DNA from: Amblyornis subalaris
Lineage: Eukaryota > Chordata > Aves > Passeriformes > Ptilonorhynchidae
Length of the DNA: 64,000 nucleotides
Assembly (NCBI GenBank): GCA_018881555.1
Contig: JACAXG010000167.1
Location: forward strand, 1,147,920-1,211,919
Reading direction: 5' to 3'
Positions within the stretch are counted from its first letter, which is position 1, and every line of letters starts with the position of its first letter. The notes beneath the pieces were generated by a model. It ran no database searches. It was not told the origin of the DNA and was given only the letters and a program-made list of their open reading frames with translations. The translations under genes and the position numbers were made by a program. Below, one piece after another: positions 49,801 through 61,924 of the stretch.

Positions 49801-50625
49801 CTAAAGGCTGGGATGTTTCATCCTGAGTCACATACAAGAGGTAGAAGAGTAGGCTGTTGCAGTGTCCCAAAACTGATGGATTTATTGGCTGCCTGCTCTG
49901 AATTATCTCCATTGTACCTGGGATGGGTTAGGGCAGCACAACTCAAGAGGCTGGCAGCAAGCACTCAGATCAATCTGTGTGTGTGCATATCTCCTTTCCA
50001 AACGTGCTGGTCAGTCAGGAAGATAAATACATGGAAAAAGTGAGGCCTCCCAGGCTGGGGATTGTACCCTTGGCTGTGCTCTGCTTTCCCTGCCAGCCTC
50101 AGGAGGACGGGTACATCACCCTGGGGGGGAGTACAGCTGCAGGCTGAGCCTTTTTGCTCCTGGCAATGAGGTTTTTGTGGCGTGAACTGTCTGTGAAGGT
50201 GAGGTTGGTTTTTATCCTTTGCTTTCCATCTGTTTGCCGTGCTGGGCTAAGTCAGGCAGATTGCAATCAGCCTTCACTGCCCGGCCCCAGCCTGCTGGCT
50301 TTGTTGTATTGCCAAGCACTGCTGACATCCCTGACCCCTCTCCAGCAGGACCTCATGGATTCAGATTGCCTGGATGTGCTCCAGTGAGGTTTGTCAGGTT
50401 TTTGCACCGTTGCCATGTGACAGATGTGGCTGGAGCCNTGCACACCGTCCTCTTTGGGCTCAGACCTCGTGCCACGTTTGCAGCCCAGCGCTGTGAGCTC
50501 TCTCCTGCCACACAAGTGGACGTGGAGGACTTGTGCCCTGCTGCTGGTGCTCCGTCTGTAGCCCCTGCAGCAGCACTGCATCGCTCCCAAAGTCCCAAAG
50601 GAGCCCAGCCCCCTTCCTCCAAAGG

Positions 50626-50720
50626 ACCCCATGAGCTCGACCCGGTGTCCTTATCCACGTTTTATCACGACCCCATGAGCTCGACCCGGTGTCCTTATCC
50701 AGGTTTTATCACAGCCCCAT
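50626..50720. repeat. 44-bp tandem duplication, 2.1 copies
   Basis: A unit starting ACCCCATGAGCTCGACCCGG and ending TTTTATCACG repeats with period 44 (copies at 50626 and 50670, CACG/CAGG difference), with a further partial AGCCCCAT at 50713. The unit keeps CpGs in both copies. Confidence 0.92.
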
Positions 50721-53700
50721 TGCCCAGGGTGTTCACTCCTGAATCTCATATGCCTCAAATCTGAACTGTCTCATGACAGGACATTAAAAACAAAAACTGG
50801 AAGAGTCTGACCCTAAAAAAAAATCATTGTGATTTTTTTCCTTACTCTTTCCTAATCACGTATTTGGAGACTTTATTCTTCTGCCTTTGCAGCTACTTCA
50901 TAGCCATGAGGGAAAACTTACATCAACTAATCCTTTCTGTAGAGGATCAGTGGGTANAGTCTGGGTTTTAGCATCTGGTTTCTCTCTGGAAACTGCTTGG
51001 ATTAGACACTTACACAGGAAAAGAAATCTGGTGTCCCGCTCCCTCTGCTGGTACAACTTCTCAGCCATTACNTTGTACCAGAGGCAGAGCTGCTCGAGTG
51101 CTGTTCTCCAGCACCTGACCTGGCTCTGCTCTTCGGAGATCTATCGCTGTGTCCGAGGAGAAAGCTTGGGAGGGGACAGCAGATCTCTTTTGCAGATTGT
51201 TTTCTGATGAAATCCAGGTCGTTCCCAGCTGGCTCTGCGTGTTTTATGGCTGTCTCTGAACTTTCTGCGTGAGCTCTTTTGTTTGGGGATTTATTTCTGT
51301 GTCCGTAGAGACACCTGCTGCTACCCAAACTTATCTGCTGGTATTTGTTCCTCCTTCCATAAGCATTTCAAAACTCACGTGGATCTCCAAATCTCTTCCC
51401 TCAAGGTCTCCCAGTCTGCTACCTGGTTCTTTTGTGTGCTTCAGCCCTCAGAGGCAGGATCCCAGTGTACACATCTCGTTTTCTCCTTCTCACTGACATT
51501 TTATTTAGAGAGCTTTCCAGACTGCTAACAAGCCCTGGGCAACCTTTCCATCTGATATTCTTATTTATAACAAAGCCCCTTATCCCGTGGATGCCAAATG
51601 CCACACATCCCTTTAAAATTGATTGTGACTACAGGGCCAGGAGGAAAATGGCAATATGGTTCTTCCTTTAGTGATCACACACATGACACTGAAGTCATTT
51701 AAAGGTGGTCTTTGGTCTTTGCAATGAGTTTGGCTTGTGTTCCTAACAGGGCTTGTCAAATACCAGCACGGACCAGCACGTTCTGCAGCCAGAACAAGCT
51801 GTCGTGCCGAAATACTGATCCAGAAAACATCAAAACTCTTTGCTATTCATCACATAAATTATGAAATCTTTCATCAAGAACAGAGCCAGCTGTTAATGTT
51901 TTTAGCTCAATATATTACGTTTAAATTGTAACACTTCTTGCTGTTTTCCAGAGTAATGCAACTTACCATGGACAATGTTTTCAGTGTCTGGAGGTGATTG
52001 ATTCTCTGCTGCTCCCTCTTGCCATATGTGAACCTTTATCTTTACAGAAAAAGATAGAATTTTTCTTTACTCAGAAGGAAAAAATGCTCAATTCATACCC
52101 AACACTGCTGGCAGTGTCATTTTTCAATGACAAAAATGGTACTTGGAGTGGCACTGAGATCTCCTTGAAAGGGTACCANAAAGTATTTGTTTTATAAGAG
52201 GGGTTCTTATTTTATTTTATATTCTTTTATAAGATCCACCCCATGACACCTGACAGAAGTCACCCTGGAGGGCAGGAAACCTTCTGTGACAGCCAGGGCA
52301 GTGCTGGGTTTCTATTTCAAGTGTAACATGCAAGTGACACATTTGCTTGCATCATCTCGAAAGGAAATTAATTTACTAATCCCAGGGCTGTGACTATTAC
52401 ACCATTGAAATGTAGAGCAGTAATAACCATTTCCTTTCATTTGGTGTGAAGAATAAGTGTCTTTCCAGTCATTTTCCTTTGTTTTTAGTAAGTTCCCTNC
52501 CTGTGAACTGTTCAACTATGGTATAAACCAAATGTTTTCATTTCATGGAGATGTCATGTGTATCTGAAACTTCTGCTGCTACTCTCAATTACATCAGAAA
52601 CAGGGACCACTAAGGTTGAGGTTACAAAGCCAAGCACTAAAAGGTTCAGAAGAACCAGATTTCAGGGTTTTGTGCCATCAGGACTGTGCTGGGTGGGCTT
52701 TTTCCACCTGTGAACTCATGCCTGGTACCNAACCTGCTGTTACGAAGCAGCCCTGGCAAGCCCCCCCCCTGCTCTGTGCAGCTGCCCCACTTCCAAAAGC
52801 TGTGTTATTTATGTTAAAGTCATATTAAAGTTATTTATNCCCAGTTCAAAGGGTGGCTCTTCCTCCTCATCCTCTTCTTCGCCCTTGACTTGGACACAGA
52901 GCCATCCCCACCATGCCACAAACATCCCCTCTCACATCTCCAAGACTCAAAAAGCAGCACAGCCTCAAAGCTAGCTTTTTCTTATCCTCCCAAATCCAAG
53001 CCCACGTTCCATGAAATTCCTGCATCCTATTTTTCCTGCAAGTCTCTTACCTCCTGGAGCTGCTGACACCGTGGGGACGAGTCAGCAGGTCATTATTGCT
53101 GCACGCTCTGTGTGAGAGCTGAGCCCCTGTGTCCCACCCAGCACCAAACCTCTGCACTGAACAGAACACGAATTATTCCCTGGGGGACTTTTCTGGGACA
53201 CTCATCCCAGGGAGAAACCGGGAGTTTTGCAAACAAAGTCACTTTTTAGACTTCACCACACGCCGCTGGCATGAACAGCCCTCACTGCCCTCATTTTACA
53301 CCCAGGGAAGTAGGTGCAGAGACAAAGGTACCCATTTTTCAGATATTTAACTGTGTTTTAGCACTTTATATGATCAAGGCACAGCTCTCAGTGGTTTCAG
53401 GGGTAGCTTGGAGGGNTCAAGACATCCCCAGCTCAGGCCTAGTGGGTTTGAGTGGACCTCACAAAACAAATCACCGACAATCACTGACTTCAGGGGATAA
53501 GAAATTTGCTTATCATTCCTCCTCCTGCTTTGGTTGCCTTGCCATGGGATGCTTGGCAGTGAAATACTAACAAAGGCTTTGCTTTCTTGGAGCAAATCTC
53601 AATCTCCTTAGCAGAACCTGAAAGACCAATCCCTCTGGGACAGCATCACAGCGAGACACAGGAGGGAAACCAAAATTATATGGTGCAGGCAAAGACACAT

Positions 53701-54318
53701 CAAAAAAAACACCCAAAACCAAACACAAATACAAGGAACCACTTTGGAAATTAGCCTCAAAATGCTGCTTAAGAGATTACAACAACATCAAACCAAAGCC
53801 AGCAGAATCCGTAATACGCAGAATTATTATGGAAGCTGAGGGAGCACTCGTGGCTTTCAAGCACTTGTAATTCCTTTCCAGTGTCAGCAATAATCGGTGC
53901 CAGTTGTGTACCAAAGGGCTGGACTGTCCCTCCTCCTGTGCCTTCTCCACCCTGAACCACTCCACTTTGCTCCCTTCTGGATCTGCTTCTTATCTTTCCA
54001 GGGCACCGGCTGCTGTTCCCGTGCTTTTCCAACTCTGAGCCAGAGAATCCAGCTTTTTGCTGACTTGATCACAAGTGGGGCTCATCACCTTGTACCTGAA
54101 AGAATTTATCTTCCTACAAGCCTTGTGCAAGTGAGTTCCAAGGAGAACTTGTCAGAAAGGGTGAGAAGAATTATCACACCTTCTTTTAGCTGTTCCAGAC
54201 ATCCATGTCAAGTCTAAACTGAACCTTTGCATTCCTGTTGCAATCCATGGAGAAAGATAACCAGTTCCATAGGGTGCTTCATCCTATCCCAGTCCCAATG
54301 CCTCAGACAGGTGGCAGG

Positions 54319-54378
54319 ACATTTTTCCATGTGATTGCTAAGCTGCAGAACATTTTTCCTTGTGATTGCTAAGCTGCA
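54319..54378. repeat. 31-bp tandem duplication, two copies
   Basis: ACATTTTTCCATGTGATTGC... (54319) recurs as ACATTTTTCCTTGTGATTGC... (54350), with one mismatch over about 29 bases. Confidence 0.9.
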
Positions 54379-54484
54379 TCTAAAAGGACTTTTCTTCCCT
54401 GATTTTTTCTGAATGTCTGCAGGCATTTCTGCAATGTCTTACAACAACAAGTTCCTCACATTAAAGTGCATATTGTGAAAGGAA

Positions 54485-54800
54485 ATTTATTTTGCTGCTT
54501 TAAAACCTCCCACCTGACCACTTGATAGTGCCCCTTTGTCTCTTCATTGTGAGAAAGTGTTGAACAGCTCCCTTAAATCTTCTCCATGCTCCTGCTGCTT
54601 TTACATGACTCCATCAAATTATCTCCCTTTTAATCTCTGTTCCAGGCTGAAGGGTCTTGTTTGCTTCNCTTTTCCTCATACAGAGGTTGTTCCATATCTT
54701 TGGCCATCTCTGATGTCCTTCCCTGTGTCTTTCTCCAGGTTGTTTTCCTGAGATGTCCTTTCTGAGCTGGGGGAGCAGCACTGCACAAAACCCAATGCAG
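54485..54800 (-). mobile_element. Probable ancient CR1/L3-like LINE remnant
   Basis: The run 'tctcccttttaatctctgttccaggctgaagggtc' followed by 'cctcatacagaggttgttccatatcttt', 'tttctccaggttgttttcctgag' and 'gggggagcagcactgcaca' follows, in order, the widespread amniote CR1/L3 3' consensus (sense on minus). Similarity fades after 54800, with only scattered hints to about 55080. This is recognition from memory of the consensus, not an alignment. Confidence 0.45.
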
Positions 54801-56128
54801 ACACACTGTGGATGTGCAGAAAAAGCCAAGTGCTGGTTCATGATTTGTTATCTACTCTGACTAAGAACCCTCCCATGCTGTTTTCCTTTTTGAGCCCCTC
54901 TGGGTCTGGAAGTATGTCCGCAGCTTCCAGATTTATATTCTGGATTGTAGCAGCCAACTTAGAGCTTTTCTTTATGAACACTTTGTAAGAATATATTCCT
55001 CTGTATATGCCACCCTTGAATGTCATCTTGCATTTTACCATCTCATNGTTATCTAAAGATCCTTTACTTCCCATTTTCTCTGCATTTTTAGCACCCTGAG
55101 GAGAGGGATCCTTGATGACACCTTTAATAGATGCCTGTCGTTCAGCATCGTGTCCTAACAGGTGCTTCAAGGAGGATTAAACAGAAAAACTTCAAAAGTC
55201 TCTGAAAGCATCACAGTAATTTCCATGATTTGTGACTCATGGGAAGTGTCTGGCTGCCAGTGGGACTTNAGGTCAAATTTCGACTCCTCTTGCCTCAGGC
55301 TTCGTCAGCTGTGAAACAAAAGATGCATTTACAGTGCATGGCAGGGGCCAGAGAACTTTGTCCAGCTGTTTCCAAGTTCAGCCTCACAGGCTGCCAGAGC
55401 TCTGTGCATGTCCTCAGGGTGATATCCTGTCTCCCTGAGATTCCTCCTGCTGAAGGATCCCAAAGTGACTCGTCCAAGGAGACAGTTACTACGGAAAAAT
55501 AAAAAAATTAAGTTTATATTCTCATACTGAATCCAAAACAGAGCACTGTACCAGGTACTAAAAAGAAATTAACTCTATCCCAGCTAAAACCAGGACATAA
55601 GCCTAAATTAATAGACTCCCTTAAAAGTTTATTCTGCTTTGTAAGTACCTTGTAGGTCTGCAGATCCTTTTAAATGGTTTGAAGCACAGCACAGAGAAGA
55701 TTAATCAGCTTTCCTTGTAGGCAAATGCTCCCCCCAGCCCAATCCCCAATGTCCACAGGGGATACAAGTACAAAGCCTCCCTGCTAACTGCCTTTAAAAA
55801 AAGAAATTCCACATTTGTTCCGTAAACACGTCCAATATTTTTTATCCAGAGCCTCTTCAAAAGGTAACCCACCATTTGTGAGCTCTGCATTCCCAGCTCA
55901 GTCCTCCAATAAAGCAAGTCAGACACTCCACCCCACCGCATTCAGGAGGGTTCGTTTGGGGCTGGTAGGAGCAGAGATTGCCAGCAGCACGGGCAGAGGA
56001 TGATTTATATTCATTGGAGGTTTTCATAGCAGATCTACGAGGAGTAAACTACCCACTGCAGCAGCCTGGGCAGCAAGGGTGAGGTTACAGGAACAGGGGA
56101 TGTGAAGGAAGGATAAACCACTGGATCT

Positions 56129-56206
56129 CCAGGCCNGATCCAGCAAGGATCCTTGTCAAAAGTCCCTCTTCAGCTCTCTTGTAGCCCCTTTAGGTACTGA
56201 AAGNCT
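56129..56206 (-). mobile_element. CR1 LINE internal fragment
   Basis: Small piece matching the internal CR1 segment 'ccttgtcaaaagtccctctt...gtagcccctttaggtactga'. It contains an apparent short insertion near 56136-56150 and has neither 3' tail nor coding part. Confidence 0.7.
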
Positions 56207-56804
56207 ATTTTTCCTTGCTTCCCGAGCTATTTCCCTAATATTTCCTAGCAGCACTGCACACTGTGACAAAACCAGTCTTCCTAAGCTTTTGTTTCAAGAT
56301 TCACTTGCACTGGGGGAGATTTGGGAGCAATTAGAGTGGCTTTTACAAACGAGTCATTTTTCTGTTTGCAGTTCAGATACTGATAGTAAATATGACAAAG
56401 GGGCACTAAACCTTTAAGTGGCTCAAAATATTGCTGTGCTCAGGGTAAGGCAAACTGAAAGAGAAGGCAGAAGGATACTTATGCAGACCACGTTANCAGA
56501 AACATTTAAGGAGACTGCATTTATAAAGAAAAATTCTTACAGTCAGTTATTAGCCAATAAGTGGAGCAGTTCATTGGCAGAGACACAGAAATACACAGCA
56601 GGCTACTGGAGCTCTTAGGGAAAATACAATTAACTTGGTAACAAAATTAAATATAGTAGATCTATAATAAGTGTGAGCAGCTTATAGTAAACCCAAAGGG
56701 AGTATTAAGAATTCAACCCATCAATCATCCCAGCATGTAACCACCCCTGGACAACATTTCTAAGAACCTGTTTGCAATTTTACGTCTGTTCCAGTTACTA
56801 TATG

Positions 56805-56810
56805 AATAAA
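56805..56810 (+). terminator. AATAAA polyadenylation signal, possibly of a retroviral LTR remnant
   Basis: AATAAA sits in 'tatgaataaagctgatcc', followed by a T-rich stretch and 'gctgtgactccctgaatttcag', an arrangement reminiscent of the R-U5 end of a long terminal repeat. No matching second LTR, primer-binding site or viral coding sequence was seen nearby, so this could be chance. Confidence 0.2.
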
Positions 56811-59800
56811 GCTGATCCTTGATTGATTTTTACTGCTGTGACTCCCTGAATTTCAGTTCTTCACACTAGTGATTTAATTTCACATTTGGATATTCTTCAT
56901 CTTTGCACACAGANGAACTGTTGCAGTGTTGTTGCAAACCTTTTGGACTGTTTCCACCTCTGCCAAATGCACTTTGACAAGGTTTTCACCAAAATGCAAC
57001 TCACTTTCTCCATCTGTAAAATCTGGGTAATGGTATGATTTCCAGTTACAAACAACTGGAGACCTAAGGCTGCTTAATGGAAATGTGTTGGTANTGCTGC
57101 AGCCACCTCTGCTTTTGCCTCACCTGAAGTGCTTGTGAGCAATGCCACCAACTTGGTGAAGTTTTTATGGTAAAATCCCAGCAGGAGGCAAGATGCATCT
57201 CCAATCACTCTAAAGAAAAAAATACATCCATAATATGATTGCAGCTTACAGAAATCAATCCTGTGAAAAAAAAATTGCTGCCTGCTCTGTTTTACCGTGA
57301 CAATCCACTTTGGCTCTGCAGTGGTGATTTGAAATTACAGCACGTTCCCTCAGCTTGTCATTCTCCACAGATTCCCTTCGCCATCCCAGGATGGAAAATC
57401 TCGCCCTGTCTCAGCCCTATNAGGAGGCCCCACACCTTCAGCCATGAGAGGTGGCCTCAAAATGCAGTTCCCTGCTTTGTCTGCCCTCACAGCCACGGAT
57501 GAATTGGTTTCTCTCAGCCTGGATGATGCTCAGCACTGGCAGAGTTCTGTGCCTGAGTCCTCTGGTGCTCCCACCAGCCCAGCCTCTCACAACCCCAGCT
57601 AAACTGAGTTTTTCCATAAGTTCCCCTGGAAAATATAATGCTCTCTTCTCTCTGTTCAGGATCACGTTATCCCAGGGAGGCAGAAGAGTCTTTAAGCAGA
57701 AATCTCAAGTTACAAAAGACACTGAGCCCATTCCTAAATTCACCTTGTTCTTCCAGAGCCTTCCTGGGGTGTGCAGCCCTGGCCTGTGCCGGTTCCTTTG
57801 CCCCAAAGAAACATGGAGAAACTGCAGTTCCCAGGAATTTATNCAAGGGTGGGGAGATTTGTTACAACCCAGGACCTGGAAAACTGCAGAAGCGCTTGAG
57901 AGGTCAAGTATTGGCCGAGGCCAACTCTGCCTTTTCCCTGGCAGCTTCCCAGCTCCTCACCTTCCCAGCTCCTCCTCACNATGCCCAGGGGCTGGAAAGG
58001 GTTTGATGCTGCCCAGGGTCTGATGGGAGTGGTCTTGGAGAGCAGGTTTGGACTTTTTTTCATATCCATCCCCATTCATAAATCAGGGGAAGTGCTACAG
58101 GGAAATTCCCACAGCCGAAGCATTTTGAACTCAGACAGTCTCCATCCGAGGCAATTCCAGAGGGGAGCTGTTAGTCACCCAGCAGGAAGGGTAACCTGTG
58201 AGAGCTGTGTGATGAGGATCTGAGGAGCTGCAGTGAAAGTCTTTGCNGGAGATGTTTTGATCCCAGCGCTGTGTTTTCTTTGGAAACACCGATCAAAGGC
58301 TCGCCTCCCGCAGTTTCCTCTCTAGGTCTGCTCAGCAATCACCCAGGAAAAAAGAAAAGAAAGAAAATTGCCACAGCCCACTAGCCATTGGTGTTCCAAA
58401 GCATTATTCGGGGGGAAACCTGCCCCTGTTGCTGTCTAGGGAGAAAAACCCAAATGTTTCCATGCCCTGTGCATTTGGAAAATGCACATATTGACTGAGC
58501 CCTGAGATATCGGGGGCTGTTCGTGCTCCAAACCAGGGCCCACAGTGACCCTCCAAAAAGCCCTCCCAGCACCAGGAACATGGCAGAGACCAGTGGTGAG
58601 AGCAGTAGGGAGAGGCTCAGACCGTGAATAAGAAATACACTTTACAATCCAGAGGACACAGCAGAGCATCCTCCAGGACAGCCCAGAGTAGCCCTTATTT
58701 GTCTGAATTTTCCTGTTGAATCACTCTAAGGACTTGATCAGACTCTTTTTTCTCCNCATTTATACTGTTCCAGGTGTCATCAGCTTGTTTCCCTTAGCAG
58801 AACCAAACCCTATCTTCATTTTTTTTACCCCTTTTCCTCCTGCCATCGCCATCAGCACTCAATCCAAGGACTGGCAGTAGATCAAGGGGAGAATCCACAA
58901 GCTTGGTGCTCTTGGGTTGGCTGGTGGTTTATTTCTTACCCAAATAATTCCCTAATCCAAATGCACAGCAGTGGAGGGTCCGTTGCCTCCATCTGAGGTG
59001 CTTCAGCAGACACTCACTAGCTGCCAGTGCTGGAGATGCTCCTCCAGTCTTGGGAGAAACCATATCCTGGGATCTGTGCAGGTGATACGAGGGTGACAAA
59101 GATGCTCCGAGGGTGGATCCTCNTCTCTGCCGAGGTGTTTCATAAATACAGCCAAATAAAGTCATGAAACATTGCTGCTTCCTCTCTTTGGAGAAAGACT
59201 GTGCTGCTGCTCAGAGCTGGTGGCGACTCTCCTGGCACTTGGCAGGTTTTTAAGAGCAGCAAAAAAATCCTGTTGCCTTCAGAGCAGGCACAACCATACC
59301 TATTTTAAAAAAGTAATATGCATGCTCTCAGGGAAATGTTCAGCTCTCAGAGCAGAGCAGGTCACAGCAGCAGCTGATCTATGGACTCTGAAGCTACTGG
59401 TGGACATCATGTCCTCCATGGGCAGTTATGTGCCTCTTTTTGTCTCTATTCAGCCAATTATTTCACTTGCAGCCATTACTTTTTTTTTTTAAGGACTCTG
59501 TGCTTTTAAATAGACCATTAAAATAGTGATTCAGACTCCAGCCTCACCGAGAGCCACCACAAACTGACAGATGGGCTGCAAGGACAGTGTGAACAGGCTC
59601 TGTGTGGCCGTGACAGCGTGTGGTGACATCCCGCTGCAATGTCCTCGTCCCAAAAGAGAGCTTCTCCAGGAGAGCAGCAGAGCATCTCTGATCGAGACAA
59701 GCTGCTCCTGGCTCCTCAGCAGCATCTTCTGGTCTGTGTGCAGGTCCAGGGTGTTTTCTGTGCCCTGAAACACAAACAGCCCAGATCCAGCACTCACAGC

Positions 59801-59971
59801 CCCAGTGACACCAAAGCTCTCCAGGCCCATGGCTGGCATAGCACATAAACCCCAGGCTGGCCCAACACTCTCATTTTTTCCTGGGTCTTTCCCCCTTTCT
59901 TACATCTGATCCCACAGATCGTCTCAAGCATCTCTGAAGCAGAAACCATCACTTTCTTACCCACAAAACTT

Positions 59972-60130
59972 GTGGCTGGTCCATCCCTGGAAGTGTTCCA
60001 GGCCAGGTTGGGATGGGGCTTGGAGCAACGTGGTCTGGTGGAAGGTGTCCCTGCCCGTGGCANGGGGTTGNAACTGGATGATCTNNAGNGTCCCTTCCAA
60101 CCCAAATCACTNTGATTTATGATTTTATGA
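59972..60130 (+). mobile_element. CR1 LINE 3' fragment
   Basis: Forward CR1 tail with 'ccatccctggaagtgttcc', 'gggatggggcttggagcaac' and 'ggaaggtgtccctgcccgtgg', and a TTTATGATTTTATGA end. Its last 60 bases contain several ambiguous bases. Confidence 0.9.
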
Positions 60131-61896
60131 CACCATGTCACCACTCAAAGCTGTTTCATTAAGGGAACCCATCAGGCCACCACCTCCCTCCTGCCTCCGC
60201 AGCACTGTGGATCCCAAATCAGCTGCATCTGCAGCGGAGTGAGGGATGCTGGATGAGCCAGGAGGAGAAGCAAGAGGCAGATCAGCTCTCCCTGCTCTNT
60301 ATGTGAGACTTGGCAAGCCTGTGACTTGCACTTCCAGCAGGCTGCTGAAAGAAAAGGGCCTCATTTGCCTTGAAGCAGTGGGAGTTTGGGCTATGTACAG
60401 CCTCTCCTTTTCCCTTGAAAAGCATCTGTTAATAGAGAGGAGTTGGAGGGGAGCAGCAGACAAAGAGACATCACAGGCACGATCCTCCCCATCAGTGGCA
60501 CTGCCGCTTGCCGGGAGGGTTTCTCATGCAGCCTACGCCTGTGATGTGCTATTATATCCCATGAAAAGAAGGGAAAATGTCAAGTTTAGAACATCTTGGC
60601 TATTTCCAGAGGTATAATGCTCTTACAGCTCCAAGATGACATGCAGGAGAGACTGCTGCCTGCTCCCAAGAAGCAAGACAGGGGCCGGCTCTTGAGGAGT
60701 CACCTGAGTAAAAATAAAACCAATCCCAGGACAAGGCAGGAGCTCCCCATTTAGCTCCTTTTATCCATCAGGGCTCCCCCGATCTCATCCTGGAGTGCCA
60801 GTCGTTGAGCAGAGCACACGGGGAGGGGATGGTGAAGGGTTCTGACCTTGTGTGACATTTCCCTCGCCGTGGCATCTTAAGGCAATGTGTCCCAGGGCAG
60901 CCACCAGATTTGTTGTCNTGCCTGTAGCTCATTTTCCTGCTGTCTGCAGCGACACAAGGACCTCACGCCTCATTTCCTGCATCCCAGGTCACTCCTCAAC
61001 AAATGAATCATCCTTCCCCCTCCAAAGGAGCTTCAAAAAGATCCGCTAAACCATTTGCTTTGTGGTCCTTCATGAGATGCTCCAGGTATCCGCTTCAGCA
61101 CCCAATTTCTCAGGCCACCAGCACGGCAACAACTCCTTTCTGATGGGGGATATTATTTTAAAGGGCAGAATAATTGAATGTCACACGCAGGTTTTCCCTC
61201 AGCATTGGCAAAGAAAGTCCCTTTAATCTGAAATATGATACATCCTGATCAGGTACAGGGGAGGAGGGAAAAAGAAACATCAGAGAGATTTTTCTTTCAT
61301 GTGGCTACGAGATAAATCATCATCCAGGGCAAGCAATGGGCAGTAATTGTAACTCCCCTTGGAGTTTTACAGCACATCAGAGACCTGTGAGGGCTGAGAT
61401 GGCTCGATAGCTGCTGAGCCTTCCAGGCTCCAATTACCCTTCTCCCCGCTCTCAGTATCAAAGGCAAAAAATTGCTTTCTTCATGCTAAATGATCTGCAG
61501 AGTGGAGCCAAATGGGCAAAAGGACTTGTAGAAATTATCGTGGGCTCTGCTGTGCCCAGGTCTCATCTGTTTCTTTAGCTCCTTCCAGAGGAGGAAGCGT
61601 GGTAGGAAGGAGTGGGACTGAAGGTGCTGCTTTTTGCACCTCACCCACCCTGTGATGAGCTGGCTACTTGCTTTAGGAAAAAATAAAATTAATCTGTGCT
61701 CAGTTTGTTCTTTGGACACTTCACTGTAACAGAGAGGAAGAAGCAAACTGCAGAGAAGAACCTTTTTGTCTTCCAACACTGCACTTCCACTTAGGAAAAA
61801 CACCCTGCAACAGTGGCTGGCCTGGGCAGATGGACATGAGCATGTCAGGGGAGCCATTTGCCTTCTTAAAAAGGGAAAACCAAGGCTGATGAAATT

Positions 61897-61924
61897 AGAT
61901 TGCTGGGGGATCACCCAGCAATCT
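61897..61924. repeat. Perfect 11-bp hairpin with 6-base loop
   Basis: AGATTGCTGGG, loop GGATCA, CCCAGCAATCT. The arms are exactly complementary and the match stops at the next base on each side. The stem is too short for a typical microRNA precursor. Confidence 0.9.

Larger units (their letters stand above)
43941..54484. other. 5' flanking or intergenic DNA, no gene recognised
   Basis: Upstream of the minus-strand promoter. Apart from the CR1 copy at 46.5 kb and the 44-bp and 31-bp duplications (50.6 and 54.3 kb), nothing is recognised. ORFs reach 181 codons (50219-50764), but that one is carried partly by the 44-bp duplication and shows no domain. Confidence 0.5.

Noticed and set aside
50219..50764. 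181-codon plus-strand ORF
   Set aside because: Its C-terminal third is the 44-bp duplication; no domain and no gene context.
57451..58023. 190-codon plus-strand ORF
   Set aside because: Contains ambiguous bases and Pro/Ser-rich noise without motifs; length compatible with chance.
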